From assembly GCF_039649665.1 (NCBI RefSeq), contig NZ_JBDJAW010000020.1, positions 85,009 through 149,008 of the forward strand: a stretch of 64,000 nucleotides of DNA, in the 5' to 3' direction. The notes below the pieces were generated by a model, which was not told the DNA's origin, made no database searches, and saw only the letters and a list, made by a program, of their open reading frames with translations. Origin of the DNA: Microbispora sp. ZYX-F-249 (GTDB lineage: Bacteria > Actinomycetota > Actinomycetes > Streptosporangiales > Streptosporangiaceae). Shown here one piece after another: positions 24,588 through 32,855 of this stretch. The position numbers and the translations under genes were made by a program. The stretch's first letter is position 1; each line of letters opens with the position of its first letter.

Positions 24588-24932
24588 TCACCCCAGGCGC
24601 CCGGCCAGCGTCCGCACCTCCCCGTGCAGGCCGCGCAGCTCCGCGGCGGTGGGGCTGAGCTCGTAGCCGTGATAGTGGCAGGCGCGGCTCAACGCGGCCC
24701 AGCAACCCGCCGCGAGCCGGGCGGCGACGGGATCGCCGTAGCCCTTGAGGCACACGATCTGGACGTGCGTGTCGCAGCGCTCCAGGCCCGGCGCCGTCCT
24801 CCGCCAGTAGTCGGCGAGGCACGCCTCGAGGGCCAGCCGGATGAGGAACGCGGCCGCGCGCGGCCATGTCGTGTCCCCCCTGCCGCGCAGCAGGGCGTCC
24901 GCGTCGTCGAGGAACGCGACGCACCGGGACAT
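24588..24932 (-). CDS. Small helical, HEPN-like partner protein
   Basis: A 114-residue, almost entirely helical protein that I cannot assign to a named family. Its pattern (AAAFLIRLALEACLADYWRR, then RLAAGCWAALSRACHYHGYEL) and the Arg83-x4-His88 spacing in RACHYH resemble HEPN-type proteins, which are often RNases or their inactive partners in conflict systems. Its start codon shares a base with the stop of the upstream ATPase gene (TGATG), so translation is coupled and the two proteins are probably made in fixed ratio. It ends 5 bp from the convergent kinase stop. It could be an antitoxin-like or accessory subunit of the ATPase. Confidence 0.6.
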   Translation of the reverse strand: MSRCVAFLDDADALLRGRGDTTWPRAAAFLIRLALEACLADYWRRTAPGLERCDTHVQIVCLKGYGDPVAARLAAGCWAALSRACHYHGYELSPTAAELRGLHGEVRTLAGRLG

Positions 24933-27307
24933 CAGCGAACCTCCCGCAGCGCACGGGCCAGCCGTGTGACGTTGCCGATCGGGTCATCGCCGTGCCCGCG
25001 CAGGATGTCGTAGAAGCGCTGCGGGTTGTGAGCGCCCTGGTTGCACGCCCGGTAGACCGCGCCCGCCCAGCCGCCGAAGCGGCGGTCCAGCCGGACCGGC
25101 ACCTCCTCGCGCCGTACGCCGAGGGCGAGGGCGGCGATCTCACCGGTCGACCGGGCGGCGGAGATGCGGCGTTCGGTCTCCGCGTAGTCGGTCCCCTCCG
25201 CCGGCAACCGGCGCCGGGCCGCCTCCACGAACGCCGTCTCCAACGCCACGCGGCACAGCCCCGGCAGGACCGCCTGGCCCACGTCGCGGGGGAGCCTGGG
25301 GTTCAGCGCGACCCCGCGTGCCTCCCGCAGCGCGCGCTCCACCGGGTCGAGGTCGACGGCGACGTCGATCTCGGAGCGCTCCCCACGGCGGACCTCGAGG
25401 ATGGCGGCCTCGATCCCCAGACGCCGGATCGCCTGCGGCAGCCGCGTGTCGTGGGTGAAGACGACCACCTGCCGGTGCCTGGCCACCTCGTCGAGCAGCT
25501 GCGCCAGCCCGTCCACCTTCTCGGGGTCCATCGACTGGACGGGGTCGTCGATGACGAGGAAACGGAAGGGGCTGCGGCCGGCGAGAGCGCGGGGGAGGAA
25601 CAGCGACAGGGCCAGCGCGTGCAGCTCGCCCTGGCTCATCACGCCGAGCGCCGCGCCGGGGATGTCGTCCACGGCCACGCTCAGCTCCGCGCGGCGCTGG
25701 TTGCCCCTGCCCTCCAGACGGATCTCCCGCAGCGCCACGTTGCTGTGCCCGCGCATGATCTGCCAGTAGAGGCGCGCCTCCTGGCCCTGTGCCGCCATCC
25801 GCTCGGCCCGCAACGTGTCGTGCAGGTCGCGGGCCCAGGCATCGGCCTTCTTCACCAGCGCGAGCCGCGCCTTCGCCTCCTGCCCCGCGCGGGCGTCCCG
25901 GCACCAGGCCGCCAGCTCGGGCGCGAGCCGCCGCCAGTCGCCGTCCAGCTCGGCCAGGCGGCGGCGGGCCTCCTCCCGTACGGCCGCGCACTCGGCGGCC
26001 AGGCGCAGCCCGGCGGCCTCGAAGAGGCCGGGGTCGAGGACGCCCGGGGTACGGCAGGCCGTCCACGCCCGCCAGACCTCCGCCGCTCCTTCCGGCAGGC
26101 CGGGCGGCGGGCCGGCGACGAGCCCGCGCGCGGCCTCGTCCGCCTCCCGCACCTCCCGCCGGGCCGCCGTCGCGTCCGCGGCCTCCCGCCGCAGCCTGGC
26201 GACCTCCTCGGCCGCCCGCGCCGCCCAGTCCTCGCCGAGGGCGCCGGGTGTGCCGCAGGTGGGGCAGGAGGGATCGTCCGGATGCCGCCGATGGTGGGAC
26301 AGGGCGAGATCGAGCAGGTCGGCCCGCCGGCCGGCGTCCTCGGCCGCGGAGTCCCTGAAGCGCTCCGCGGCCCGGCGGGCGTGTCGCAGGCGCTCGGCGG
26401 CCTCCCGGACCGCCTGCTCGGCGGGCCCGGTGAGCTCGGCGAGCCGGCGCGTCTGCTCGTGCTCGGCGCCCGGGACGCCCTCGCCCGCCACGAGCGCCTC
26501 GACGACGGAGAGGCCGGGATCGGTCCTGCTCAGCTCGGCGTGCGCCGTCGCGGCCCTCGGGTCGGCCACGCCGGCGAGCCGCGCGAGCAGCGCGGGGAGA
26601 GCCTGACGCGGCGCGCGCGCGGTCTTCTCGAGCGCCAGCGCCTGGTCGTGCAGGATCGTGCAGGCGTCGGCCAGCCGCCCCAGGCCGAGGATCGCGGAGA
26701 TCTTGTCGTGGATCTCGGTCGGCCTGTCGAGCGCGGTGCCCAGCTCTGCGTACGGCAGGAAGGGGCGGTGGTCCGTCATGGCCCGCGTCAGGCCGAGCGT
26801 GGCGAGCGGCGCCTCGGGGCGGCCGGGGCGGGTGACGGTCGCGGCCGTGGCGTCGTGCCTGTCACCGGTCCAGGTGAGCCTGACCACGCTCGGTTCGCTG
26901 TCACCCGCGATCGCCAGCTCGACCTCGATCTCCGGCGAGACCCCGGCGTGGAGGTTGGCGAAGCCGCCGGTCCAGATCTGCGAGCGGTCCCTCCACCGGG
27001 AGTTCTCACCGGTGAGCGCCATCTCGACGGCCTCGGCGAAGCTGGACTTCCCCGAGCCGTTCCTGCCCGTGACGAGTGTGAGCCCGTTGCCGGGGGTCAG
27101 CGGCAGGCGGGCGGCGCGGCCGACGCCGCGGAACCCCCGGACGCTCACCGCCCCCAGATAGATCCCGGAGACGTCCGGCGACTCCGGCGGCGGGGCGGCA
27201 CCGAGTGCGGCGCGGACGAGTTCTACCACCTCGGCGGGCGGCTTGTCCTCCGCGAGCCGGGCGTCGAGTTCCTCGTCCAGCGTGGTGGCCCGGAGGGCGT
27301 CGGGCAT
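24932..27307 (-). CDS. Rad50/RloC-like SMC ATPase with HEPN-like C-terminus
   Basis: A 791-residue ABC-type ATPase of the Rad50/RecN class. Walker A is GRNGSGKSS (residues 81-89). Two helical arms flank a zinc-hook-like CPTC (C348, C351). The signature is MSQGELHALALS (about 557-568), Walker B is FLVIDDPVQS (583-592), and the H-loop is VVVFTHDT. Beyond residue 655 a helical domain ends in VYRACNQGAHN, where Arg753-x6-His760 fits the Rx4-6H RNase motif of HEPN domains, as in RloC-type anticodon nucleases. The start has CAGGAGATC upstream. The tandem small partner gene and kinase/methylase neighbours suggest an abortive-infection-type system. RNase activity is inference. Confidence 0.8.
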   Translation of the reverse strand: MPDALRATTLDEELDARLAEDKPPAEVVELVRAALGAAPPPESPDVSGIYLGAVSVRGFRGVGRAARLPLTPGNGLTLVTGRNGSGKSSFAEAVEMALTGENSRWRDRSQIWTGGFANLHAGVSPEIEVELAIAGDSEPSVVRLTWTGDRHDATAATVTRPGRPEAPLATLGLTRAMTDHRPFLPYAELGTALDRPTEIHDKISAILGLGRLADACTILHDQALALEKTARAPRQALPALLARLAGVADPRAATAHAELSRTDPGLSVVEALVAGEGVPGAEHEQTRRLAELTGPAEQAVREAAERLRHARRAAERFRDSAAEDAGRRADLLDLALSHHRRHPDDPSCPTCGTPGALGEDWAARAAEEVARLRREAADATAARREVREADEAARGLVAGPPPGLPEGAAEVWRAWTACRTPGVLDPGLFEAAGLRLAAECAAVREEARRRLAELDGDWRRLAPELAAWCRDARAGQEAKARLALVKKADAWARDLHDTLRAERMAAQGQEARLYWQIMRGHSNVALREIRLEGRGNQRRAELSVAVDDIPGAALGVMSQGELHALALSLFLPRALAGRSPFRFLVIDDPVQSMDPEKVDGLAQLLDEVARHRQVVVFTHDTRLPQAIRRLGIEAAILEVRRGERSEIDVAVDLDPVERALREARGVALNPRLPRDVGQAVLPGLCRVALETAFVEAARRRLPAEGTDYAETERRISAARSTGEIAALALGVRREEVPVRLDRRFGGWAGAVYRACNQGAHNPQRFYDILRGHGDDPIGNVTRLARALREVR

Positions 27308-27437
27308 GGGGGATCTCCTGGTGTGCGGGGCGAGCGGGGCGCGCGCGGGCGGCCGCGCGGATGCCGCCCACCAGGAGCAGTAAAGCACAGTTGTGTAGGC
27401 CCTTCACGGGCCGATGGAGGATTACCTAGATTTACGC

Positions 27438-28709
27438 CTATTGTCCGTCGTCGTTCAGGCGTACGGGAAGGTGGGCGAGGCGCCAGGAGACGGGGAAGAA
27501 CTGGCGGTCGAGGTCGCCGGGCGCGACGGCCAGTTCGAGGCGGGGATAGCGGCGCAGGAGGGCGCCGAAGGCCACCTCGCCCTCCTGCCGGGCCAGCGCC
27601 GCGCCCAGGCAGTAGTGCAGGCCGTGACCGAACCCGACGTGGACCTCCTTGTGCCCGTCGGGCTCCCGGGTGATGTCGAGCCGGTCGGGGTCGTCGAAGC
27701 GCCGGGGGTCGTAGTTGGCCGACACCAGCACCGCCATCACCGGCTCGCCCCGGCGCACGGTCATGCCGCCGATCTCGACGTCCTCGGCCGCGTACCGGAT
27801 CCGGGTGCCCTGGACGGGCCCGCACCAGCGCATGAGCTCGTGCACGGCGCGCGGCAGCAGCCCGGGGTCGGCCCGCAGCGCGGCGAGCTGGTCCGGGTGG
27901 GTCAGCAGGGCGGCGGTGCCGTTGCCGATCAGATGGGCGGTGGTCTCGTGCCCGGCGAGGACGAGCGTGAGGACCATCGTGACCAGCTCGGTGTCGGTCA
28001 GCCGGTCGCCGTCCTCGTCGTGGGTGCGGATCAGGCCGGTCAGCAGGTCGCCGGCGGGTTCGGCCCGGCGGCGGGCGATGAGCTCGCGGATGTAGGTCAC
28101 CATGTGCCGCAGGGGCTCGGCCACCGCCCCCGGTTCGAGCGACACCAGGCCCTTGCCCCACTCCCGCCACCGCGGGCGGTCCTCCTCGGGAATGCCGACC
28201 AGCTCACAGATGACGGTGATCGGCAGGGGGTAGGCGAAATGCTCGATCAGGTCGGCGGCGCCGTCCACGGCGTGACCGGGCAGCCGGTCGAGCAGGTCCT
28301 CGGTGATCTCCTCGACCCGGGGGCGCAGCTCCGCCACGCGGCGGGCGGTGAAGGCGCGGGAGACCAGCCTGCGCAGCCGGAGGTGGTCGTCGCCGTCGGC
28401 GTCGAGCACGCTGTCGAGGATGTAGGCGGCGTACTCGCGCGGGATGCCGCGGGCCTGGATGAGCTCCTCGCGGATGTTGTGCACGTCCGCACCCGGCACG
28501 CTGGCGGGGTTGTTGACGAACCTGCGGTCGCCCAGGACGGTCTTGACGTCGTCGTAGCGCGTGACGAGCCAGACGGGGGAGTTCAGGCCGGGGAAGGAGC
28601 CGCGCACCATCGGGGCCTGCTCCCGCAGGCGCGCGTAGCCTCCGAACGGATCGCGCACCAGGTCCGCGTCGAACAGGTTGACGGGCTCCGTCGTGCCGGA
28701 CGTGCTCAT
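27438..28709 (-). CDS. Cytochrome P450
   Basis: A 423-residue class I-type P450. The I-helix oxygen motif is LVLAGHETTAHLI, the K-helix is ExxR-like in ELMRWCGPVQGTRIR, and the heme loop is VGFGHGLHYCLGAALARQE with the thiolate Cys. The N-terminus lacks a membrane anchor, as usual in bacteria. It resembles actinomycete CYP105/107-like enzymes for hydroxylating xenobiotics or secondary metabolites; the substrate is unknown. No ferredoxin gene is adjacent. A MarR gene lies 71 bp upstream in the same direction and probably controls it. A 5-bp stem (GGCCC/GGGCC, 27398-27412) after the stop is too weak to call a terminator. Confidence 0.9.
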   Translation of the reverse strand: MSTSGTTEPVNLFDADLVRDPFGGYARLREQAPMVRGSFPGLNSPVWLVTRYDDVKTVLGDRRFVNNPASVPGADVHNIREELIQARGIPREYAAYILDSVLDADGDDHLRLRRLVSRAFTARRVAELRPRVEEITEDLLDRLPGHAVDGAADLIEHFAYPLPITVICELVGIPEEDRPRWREWGKGLVSLEPGAVAEPLRHMVTYIRELIARRRAEPAGDLLTGLIRTHDEDGDRLTDTELVTMVLTLVLAGHETTAHLIGNGTAALLTHPDQLAALRADPGLLPRAVHELMRWCGPVQGTRIRYAAEDVEIGGMTVRRGEPVMAVLVSANYDPRRFDDPDRLDITREPDGHKEVHVGFGHGLHYCLGAALARQEGEVAFGALLRRYPRLELAVAPGDLDRQFFPVSWRLAHLPVRLNDDGQ

Positions 28710-28780
28710 GACCACCCCCGCGGGTTCGGCATGGTGACCGGGGCTGTCAACGTACGTCAGGACGGGCGGCGGAGCAATGG

Positions 28781-29233
28781 TCAGTCCGTCAAGGAGTGCA
28801 CGAGAGCTTCCAGGTCGCGCATCAGCCGGTCGGCGCGGGCCGGGCCGTACGCCGCGAGGATCGCGCGCTGGTGCTCGGCGATGCCGGCCTCCAGGCGGGC
28901 GAGCAGGTCGCGGCCCCGGTCGGCGAGGAAGACCGCGACCTTGCGGCGGTCGGCCGGGTCGTGGCCGCGGTAGACCACCGCGCGGTCCACCAGCCGGTCC
29001 ACCGCCTTGGTGAGCGTGGGATGGGGCATCAGCGCGGCCTCGGCCAGGTCTCCCATCGAGTGCCCGCGCCCGTCCGCGAGCGCCTGCAGGATGCGCCACT
29101 GCTCGACGGTCACGTCCTCGGCGGCGAGCGCGGCGGCCAGGCCGCGGTTGACGCCGCGCTCGGCCCGGCTAAGCAGGTAGGCGAGCGACGACCCGAGGCC
29201 GGTGACCGGTTCGGTCAGGGGATACTCGTGCAC
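28781..29233 (-). CDS. MarR-family transcriptional regulator
   Basis: A 150-residue winged-helix regulator. The core is VTVEQWRILQALADGRGHSMGDLAE, then the recognition helix MPHPTLTKAVDRLVDRAVVYR and the wing DPADRRKVAVFLADRG. I chose the GTG giving VHEYPLTEP because AGGA lies eight bases upstream and the length then matches the family; an ATG 15 codons further up is possible. It precedes the P450 gene and is divergent from the AmiC-like gene. Both start codons form the halves of one GTGCAC hexamer, so the promoters must lie inside the opposite coding regions. Confidence 0.85.
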   Translation of the reverse strand: MHEYPLTEPVTGLGSSLAYLLSRAERGVNRGLAAALAAEDVTVEQWRILQALADGRGHSMGDLAEAALMPHPTLTKAVDRLVDRAVVYRGHDPADRRKVAVFLADRGRDLLARLEAGIAEHQRAILAAYGPARADRLMRDLEALVHSLTD

Positions 29234-30340
29234 GTGGCCGATCCTGTCACAGTCGTCATCGACCCTCTCGAGGCTCATCTGCTACGCGCGGACACGCTGC
29301 GTGTCGCGCTGGTGGTGCCGGTCTCCGGCGTGCTCGGGCTGCTCGGGCCGGGGGCGATCAACTGCGCCCTGCTCGCCGCCCGCGAGGTCAACGCCGCCGG
29401 CGGGATCCTGGGCCGGCCGGTCGAGCTCGTGCTCGTGGACGGGGGCCGCGGCCCCGGGGCGGTCGCTCGTGAGGTGGGGGGCCTGGTGCGGGCCGGCGCC
29501 GTCGAGGCGGTGGTCGGCACCCACGCCAGCGACGTGCGCGTGGCGGTGGAGCGGGCGCTGCGCGGCGCGGCGCCGTTCGTGTACACCCCGCCGTACGAGG
29601 GCGGGGCCAGCCGCCCCGGCGTCTACTACCTCGGCGAGCCGGCCGCGCTGCAGGTCGGCCCGGCCATCGACTGGCTGGTCGAGCGCCGGCGGGCCAGGCG
29701 CTGGTTCCTGCTCGGCAACGACTACGTCTGGCCGCGGCTGGTGCACGCCTCGGCCCGCGAGCACCTGCGCGGCCGATCGGCGGCGATAGTGGGGGAGCGG
29801 CTCGTCCCGCCCGGGACCGGGCTCATGGACCGGCTGATCGAGGAGCTGGCCGTGACGCGGCCGGACGCCGTCCTGCTCACCCTGATCGGCAGCGATCTGA
29901 TCGCCTTCAACCGGGCCTTCGCCGCGAGCGGTCTCGGTTGCGTGCGGCTGTGCGGCGCGCTGGAGGAGCACGGCCTGCTCGCGGCCGGGGGCGACACGAC
30001 CGGCGGGCTGTACGCCGCGATGGGCTACTTCGGCGGCATCGCCACCGACGCCAACCTCGGCCTGGCCGAGCGCTACACCGCGATGTTCGGCCCGGAGGCG
30101 CCGCTGCTCAACGGGCACGGGCACGGCTGCTACGAGGGCGTGCTCATGCTGGCCGCCCTGGCGCGGCGGGCGGGCACGCTGGCGGTGCCGGCCGTCGAGG
30201 CGGTCGCCGACGGCGCGACGATCGTCTCCGGGCGCGGCCCGCTCACGCTGGCCGCGCGCCAGGTGCGTCAGCGGGTGTACCTCGCCCGGGCCGACGGGCT
30301 GGACTTCGAGGTCGTCGCGTCGCTGATGCGCCCGATGTAA
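29228..30340 (+). CDS. AmiC-like amide sensor (periplasmic-binding fold, cytoplasmic)
   Basis: A 370-residue type I periplasmic-binding-fold protein of the urea/amide group (AmiC, UrtA-like): LRVALVVPVSGVLGLLGPGA, AAREVNAAGGILGRPVELVLVDG, then GNDYVWPRLVHASA and ALEEHGLLAAGGDTTGGLYAAMGYF. No signal peptide or lipobox precedes the fold, so it should stay in the cytosol and act like Pseudomonas AmiC, which senses short amides and controls the amidase operon. The GTG start has AGGGGA five bases upstream. A permease and a formamidase/acetamidase follow. No ANTAR-type AmiR gene is next to it, so its output partner is unknown. Confidence 0.8.
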   Translation: MHVADPVTVVIDPLEAHLLRADTLRVALVVPVSGVLGLLGPGAINCALLAAREVNAAGGILGRPVELVLVDGGRGPGAVAREVGGLVRAGAVEAVVGTHASDVRVAVERALRGAAPFVYTPPYEGGASRPGVYYLGEPAALQVGPAIDWLVERRRARRWFLLGNDYVWPRLVHASAREHLRGRSAAIVGERLVPPGTGLMDRLIEELAVTRPDAVLLTLIGSDLIAFNRAFAASGLGCVRLCGALEEHGLLAAGGDTTGGLYAAMGYFGGIATDANLGLAERYTAMFGPEAPLLNGHGHGCYEGVLMLAALARRAGTLAVPAVEAVADGATIVSGRGPLTLAARQVRQRVYLARADGLDFEVVASLMRPM

Positions 30341-30400
30341 AACTTTCACCAGAAACCTTTTCGAATTCAAGGATTACCCCTATCGTACGGCTCTGCCCCC

Positions 30401-30445
30401 GTGCTTCAAGGGCCCGTGCTTCACGGACCCGTGCTTCAAGGAGCC
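30401..30445 (+). repeat. Three 15-bp direct repeats before permease start
   Basis: GTGCTTCA begins at 30401, 30416 and 30431, exactly 15 bp apart. Each copy is followed by a purine-rich AAGGG, ACGGA or AAGGA. The third AAGGAG is the permease ribosome-binding site. A possible promoter -10, TATCGT (30381-30386), lies just upstream, so the repeats are in the 5' untranslated region. They might bind a regulator or RNA-binding protein, or offer alternative Shine-Dalgarno pairing. Confidence 0.75.
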
Positions 30446-30450
30446 GATCC

Positions 30451-31851
30451 ATGTCCTCCCCTCGACCAGAGGCGCCCGGCGTCGAGCGCTTCGGCTACCA
30501 GCAGGAGTTGCGGCGCTCTCTGGGCTTCGCCGACCTGCTCATCTACGGCCTGATCTTCATGGTGCCGATCGCGCCGTTCGGCATCTTCGGCAGCGTCTTC
30601 CAGTCGTCCGGCGGGATGGTGGCGCTCGCCTACGTGATCGGCATGGTCGCGATGGCGTTCACCGCCCTTTCCTACGCCCAGATGGCCCGCGCGTTCCCGA
30701 TGGCGGGCTCGGTCTACACGTACGCGGGCCGGGGCATCGCCGCCCCGGTCGGCTTCCTGGCGGGCTGGGTCATCCTGCTCGACTACGTCCTGGTGCCGGC
30801 CCTGCTGTACCTCGTGGCGAGCGCCGCCATGACGTCGTTCGTGCCCGGAGTGCCGATCTGGGTGTGGCTGATCGCCTTCATCGTGCTCAACACGGTGGTC
30901 AACTACCTCGGCATCGAGATGACCGCCAGGATGAACAAGATCATGCTGATCGCCGAGCTGATCGTGCTGGCGATCTTCCTCGTCGTCGGGATCGTCGCCC
31001 TCGCGCAGGGCAAGGGCCACGGCGACGCCCTCAGCCCGTTGTTCGACTCCTCGACGTTCTCCTGGCCGCTGGCGTTCGGGGCCGTGTCCGTCGCGGTGCT
31101 GTCGTTCCTGGGGTTCGACGGAATCTCGATGCTCGCCGAGGAGAGCCGCGTCGAGACCCGCCGTCTCGGCCGGTCGATGGTCTTCGCCCTCGCTCTGGCC
31201 GGCGCGCTGTTCGTCGTGCAGACCTGGGTGGCGGCGCTGCTCACCCCCGACCGCGCCACGCTGCTCAGCGAGGGCGACGCCGCGGGCACCGCGTTCTACG
31301 ACACCGCGGAGTACGCCGGCGGCCACTGGCTGAGCGTGCTGACGGCCGTCGCCACCGCGGTCGCCTGGGGCTTCGCCAACTCCCTCGTCGCCCAGGCGGC
31401 CACCTCCCGCCTGCTGTTCGCGATGGCCCGCGACCGCCAGCTCCCGGCGTTCCTCGGCAAGGTGCACCCCAAGCACCGGGTGCCGGTCAACGCCACGTTC
31501 CTGGTGGCGGGGGTGTCGCTGGTCCTCGGCCTGTACATGAGCTCGCGCGACGACGGCATCACACTGCTCGGCACGCTGGTCAACTTCGGCGCGATGACCG
31601 CGTTCCTCGCCCTGCACGTGTCGGTCGTCGTCCACTATGTCGTCCGGAGCCGCAGCCGGGACTGGTGGCGGCACCTCGTGGCCCCCGCGATCGGCTTCCT
31701 GATCCTGCTCTACGTCGTGATCAACGCCAACATCGCCGCCCAGGTGCTCGGCTTCGTCTGGCTGGCGATCGGCGTCGTGATCCTCGCCGGTTCCATCCTG
31801 ATGGGCCGGCGCCCCACCCTGTCCGCCGTCACCCCGGAGGCCAACGAGTGA
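30451..31851 (+). CDS. APC-family amino acid/amide permease
   Basis: A 466-residue permease of the amino acid-polyamine-organocation superfamily with about twelve hydrophobic helices, for example LGFADLLIYGLIFMVPIAPF, VGFLAGWVILLDYVLVPALL and LSFLGFDGISMLAEE, the last carrying the family GFD/E-S motif of helix 6-7. AAGGAG sits seven bases before the ATG. It overlaps the formamidase gene by GTGA and follows the amide sensor, so it probably imports the amide substrate or exports a product. Three 15-bp direct repeats lie in its leader. Confidence 0.88.
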   Translation: MSSPRPEAPGVERFGYQQELRRSLGFADLLIYGLIFMVPIAPFGIFGSVFQSSGGMVALAYVIGMVAMAFTALSYAQMARAFPMAGSVYTYAGRGIAAPVGFLAGWVILLDYVLVPALLYLVASAAMTSFVPGVPIWVWLIAFIVLNTVVNYLGIEMTARMNKIMLIAELIVLAIFLVVGIVALAQGKGHGDALSPLFDSSTFSWPLAFGAVSVAVLSFLGFDGISMLAEESRVETRRLGRSMVFALALAGALFVVQTWVAALLTPDRATLLSEGDAAGTAFYDTAEYAGGHWLSVLTAVATAVAWGFANSLVAQAATSRLLFAMARDRQLPAFLGKVHPKHRVPVNATFLVAGVSLVLGLYMSSRDDGITLLGTLVNFGAMTAFLALHVSVVVHYVVRSRSRDWWRHLVAPAIGFLILLYVVINANIAAQVLGFVWLAIGVVILAGSILMGRRPTLSAVTPEANE

Positions 31852-32855
31852 ACGTCGTGTCCTACCGCCCCCGTCCCGACGACCTGTCCTACACCTTCGG
31901 CGGCCGCCCGGCCGTCGAGTCCGTCGCCCCAGGCGCGGTGCTGGAGCTCTACACCGAGGACTGCTTCGGCGGCCGGGTGCGCGGTCCCGGCGACCTGCCG
32001 TCGCAGGTCTGCGAGTTCCCGTACCTGAACCCCGTCACCGGCCCGTTCCACGTCGAGGGGGCCGAGCCCGGCGACACCCTGGCCCTGCACTTCGTCTCCA
32101 TCGAGCCCGCCCGCGACTGGGCCGTCTCCACGACGTTCCCGCACTTCGGCGCGCTGACCTCGACGCACACCACCGCCACGCTCCAGCCGCCGCTGGAGGA
32201 GGCCGTCTGGACGTACGAAGTGGACGCCGAGCGGCGGACCGTGCGCTACCGGGCGCGGCGCGGCGACTTCGCCGTCGAGATGCCGCTCGACCCCATGCAC
32301 GGGACCGTGGGCGTCGCCCCGGCCGCCGCCGAGGCCCGGATGACCATCACCCCGGACGCCCACGGCGGCAACATGGACACGCCGGAGCTGCGCGCGGGAG
32401 TGACCGTCTACCTCGGCGTCAACGTGCCGGGCGCGCTGTTCGCCGTCGGCGACGGCCACTGCCGCCAGGGCCACGGCGAGGTCTGCGGCACCGCCGTCGA
32501 GGCGGCGATGAACACCGTCGTCGCGGTCGAGCTGATCAAGGGCGTCGCCACGCCGTGGCCGCGGCTGGAGGACGACCGCCACATCATGTCCACGGGCTCG
32601 GCCCGGCCGCTGGAGGACGCCTACCGGATCAGCCAGCACGATCTCGTGACCTGGACGTCCTCCCTCACCGGGCTCGACGAGCTGGACGCCTACCAGCTCG
32701 TCAGCCAGGGCGGGGAGGCACCGGTCGGCAACGTCTGCGACACCAACTACACGATGGTGGCCAAGCTGCCCAAGGCGTACATCGGCGACCCGGGCGTGTA
32801 CGGCGGCGCGCACGCCCGACTGCGCGCCCTCGGCGAGGAGTACCTCAGCCGTTGA
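31848..32855 (+). CDS. Acetamidase/formamidase (FmdA/AmdA family)
   Basis: A 335-residue amidase of the FmdA_AmdA family, which hydrolyses formamide or acetamide to ammonia and the acid. Family marks are PLDPMHGTVG, the TPDAHGGNMDTPEL loop, VGDGHCRQGHGEVCGTAVE and a C-terminal QLVSQGGEAPVGNV. The GTG start overlaps the permease stop (GTGA). Together with the AmiC-like sensor this is a compact amide-use operon supplying ammonium. Its last 11 bp overlap the 3' end of the convergent alpha/beta hydrolase gene. Confidence 0.9.
   Translation: MNVVSYRPRPDDLSYTFGGRPAVESVAPGAVLELYTEDCFGGRVRGPGDLPSQVCEFPYLNPVTGPFHVEGAEPGDTLALHFVSIEPARDWAVSTTFPHFGALTSTHTTATLQPPLEEAVWTYEVDAERRTVRYRARRGDFAVEMPLDPMHGTVGVAPAAAEARMTITPDAHGGNMDTPELRAGVTVYLGVNVPGALFAVGDGHCRQGHGEVCGTAVEAAMNTVVAVELIKGVATPWPRLEDDRHIMSTGSARPLEDAYRISQHDLVTWTSSLTGLDELDAYQLVSQGGEAPVGNVCDTNYTMVAKLPKAYIGDPGVYGGAHARLRALGEEYLSR

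Noticed and set aside
27398..27412. Terminator hairpin GGCCC/GGGCC after the P450 gene
   Set aside because: Only a 5-bp stem and no T-run; too weak to call.
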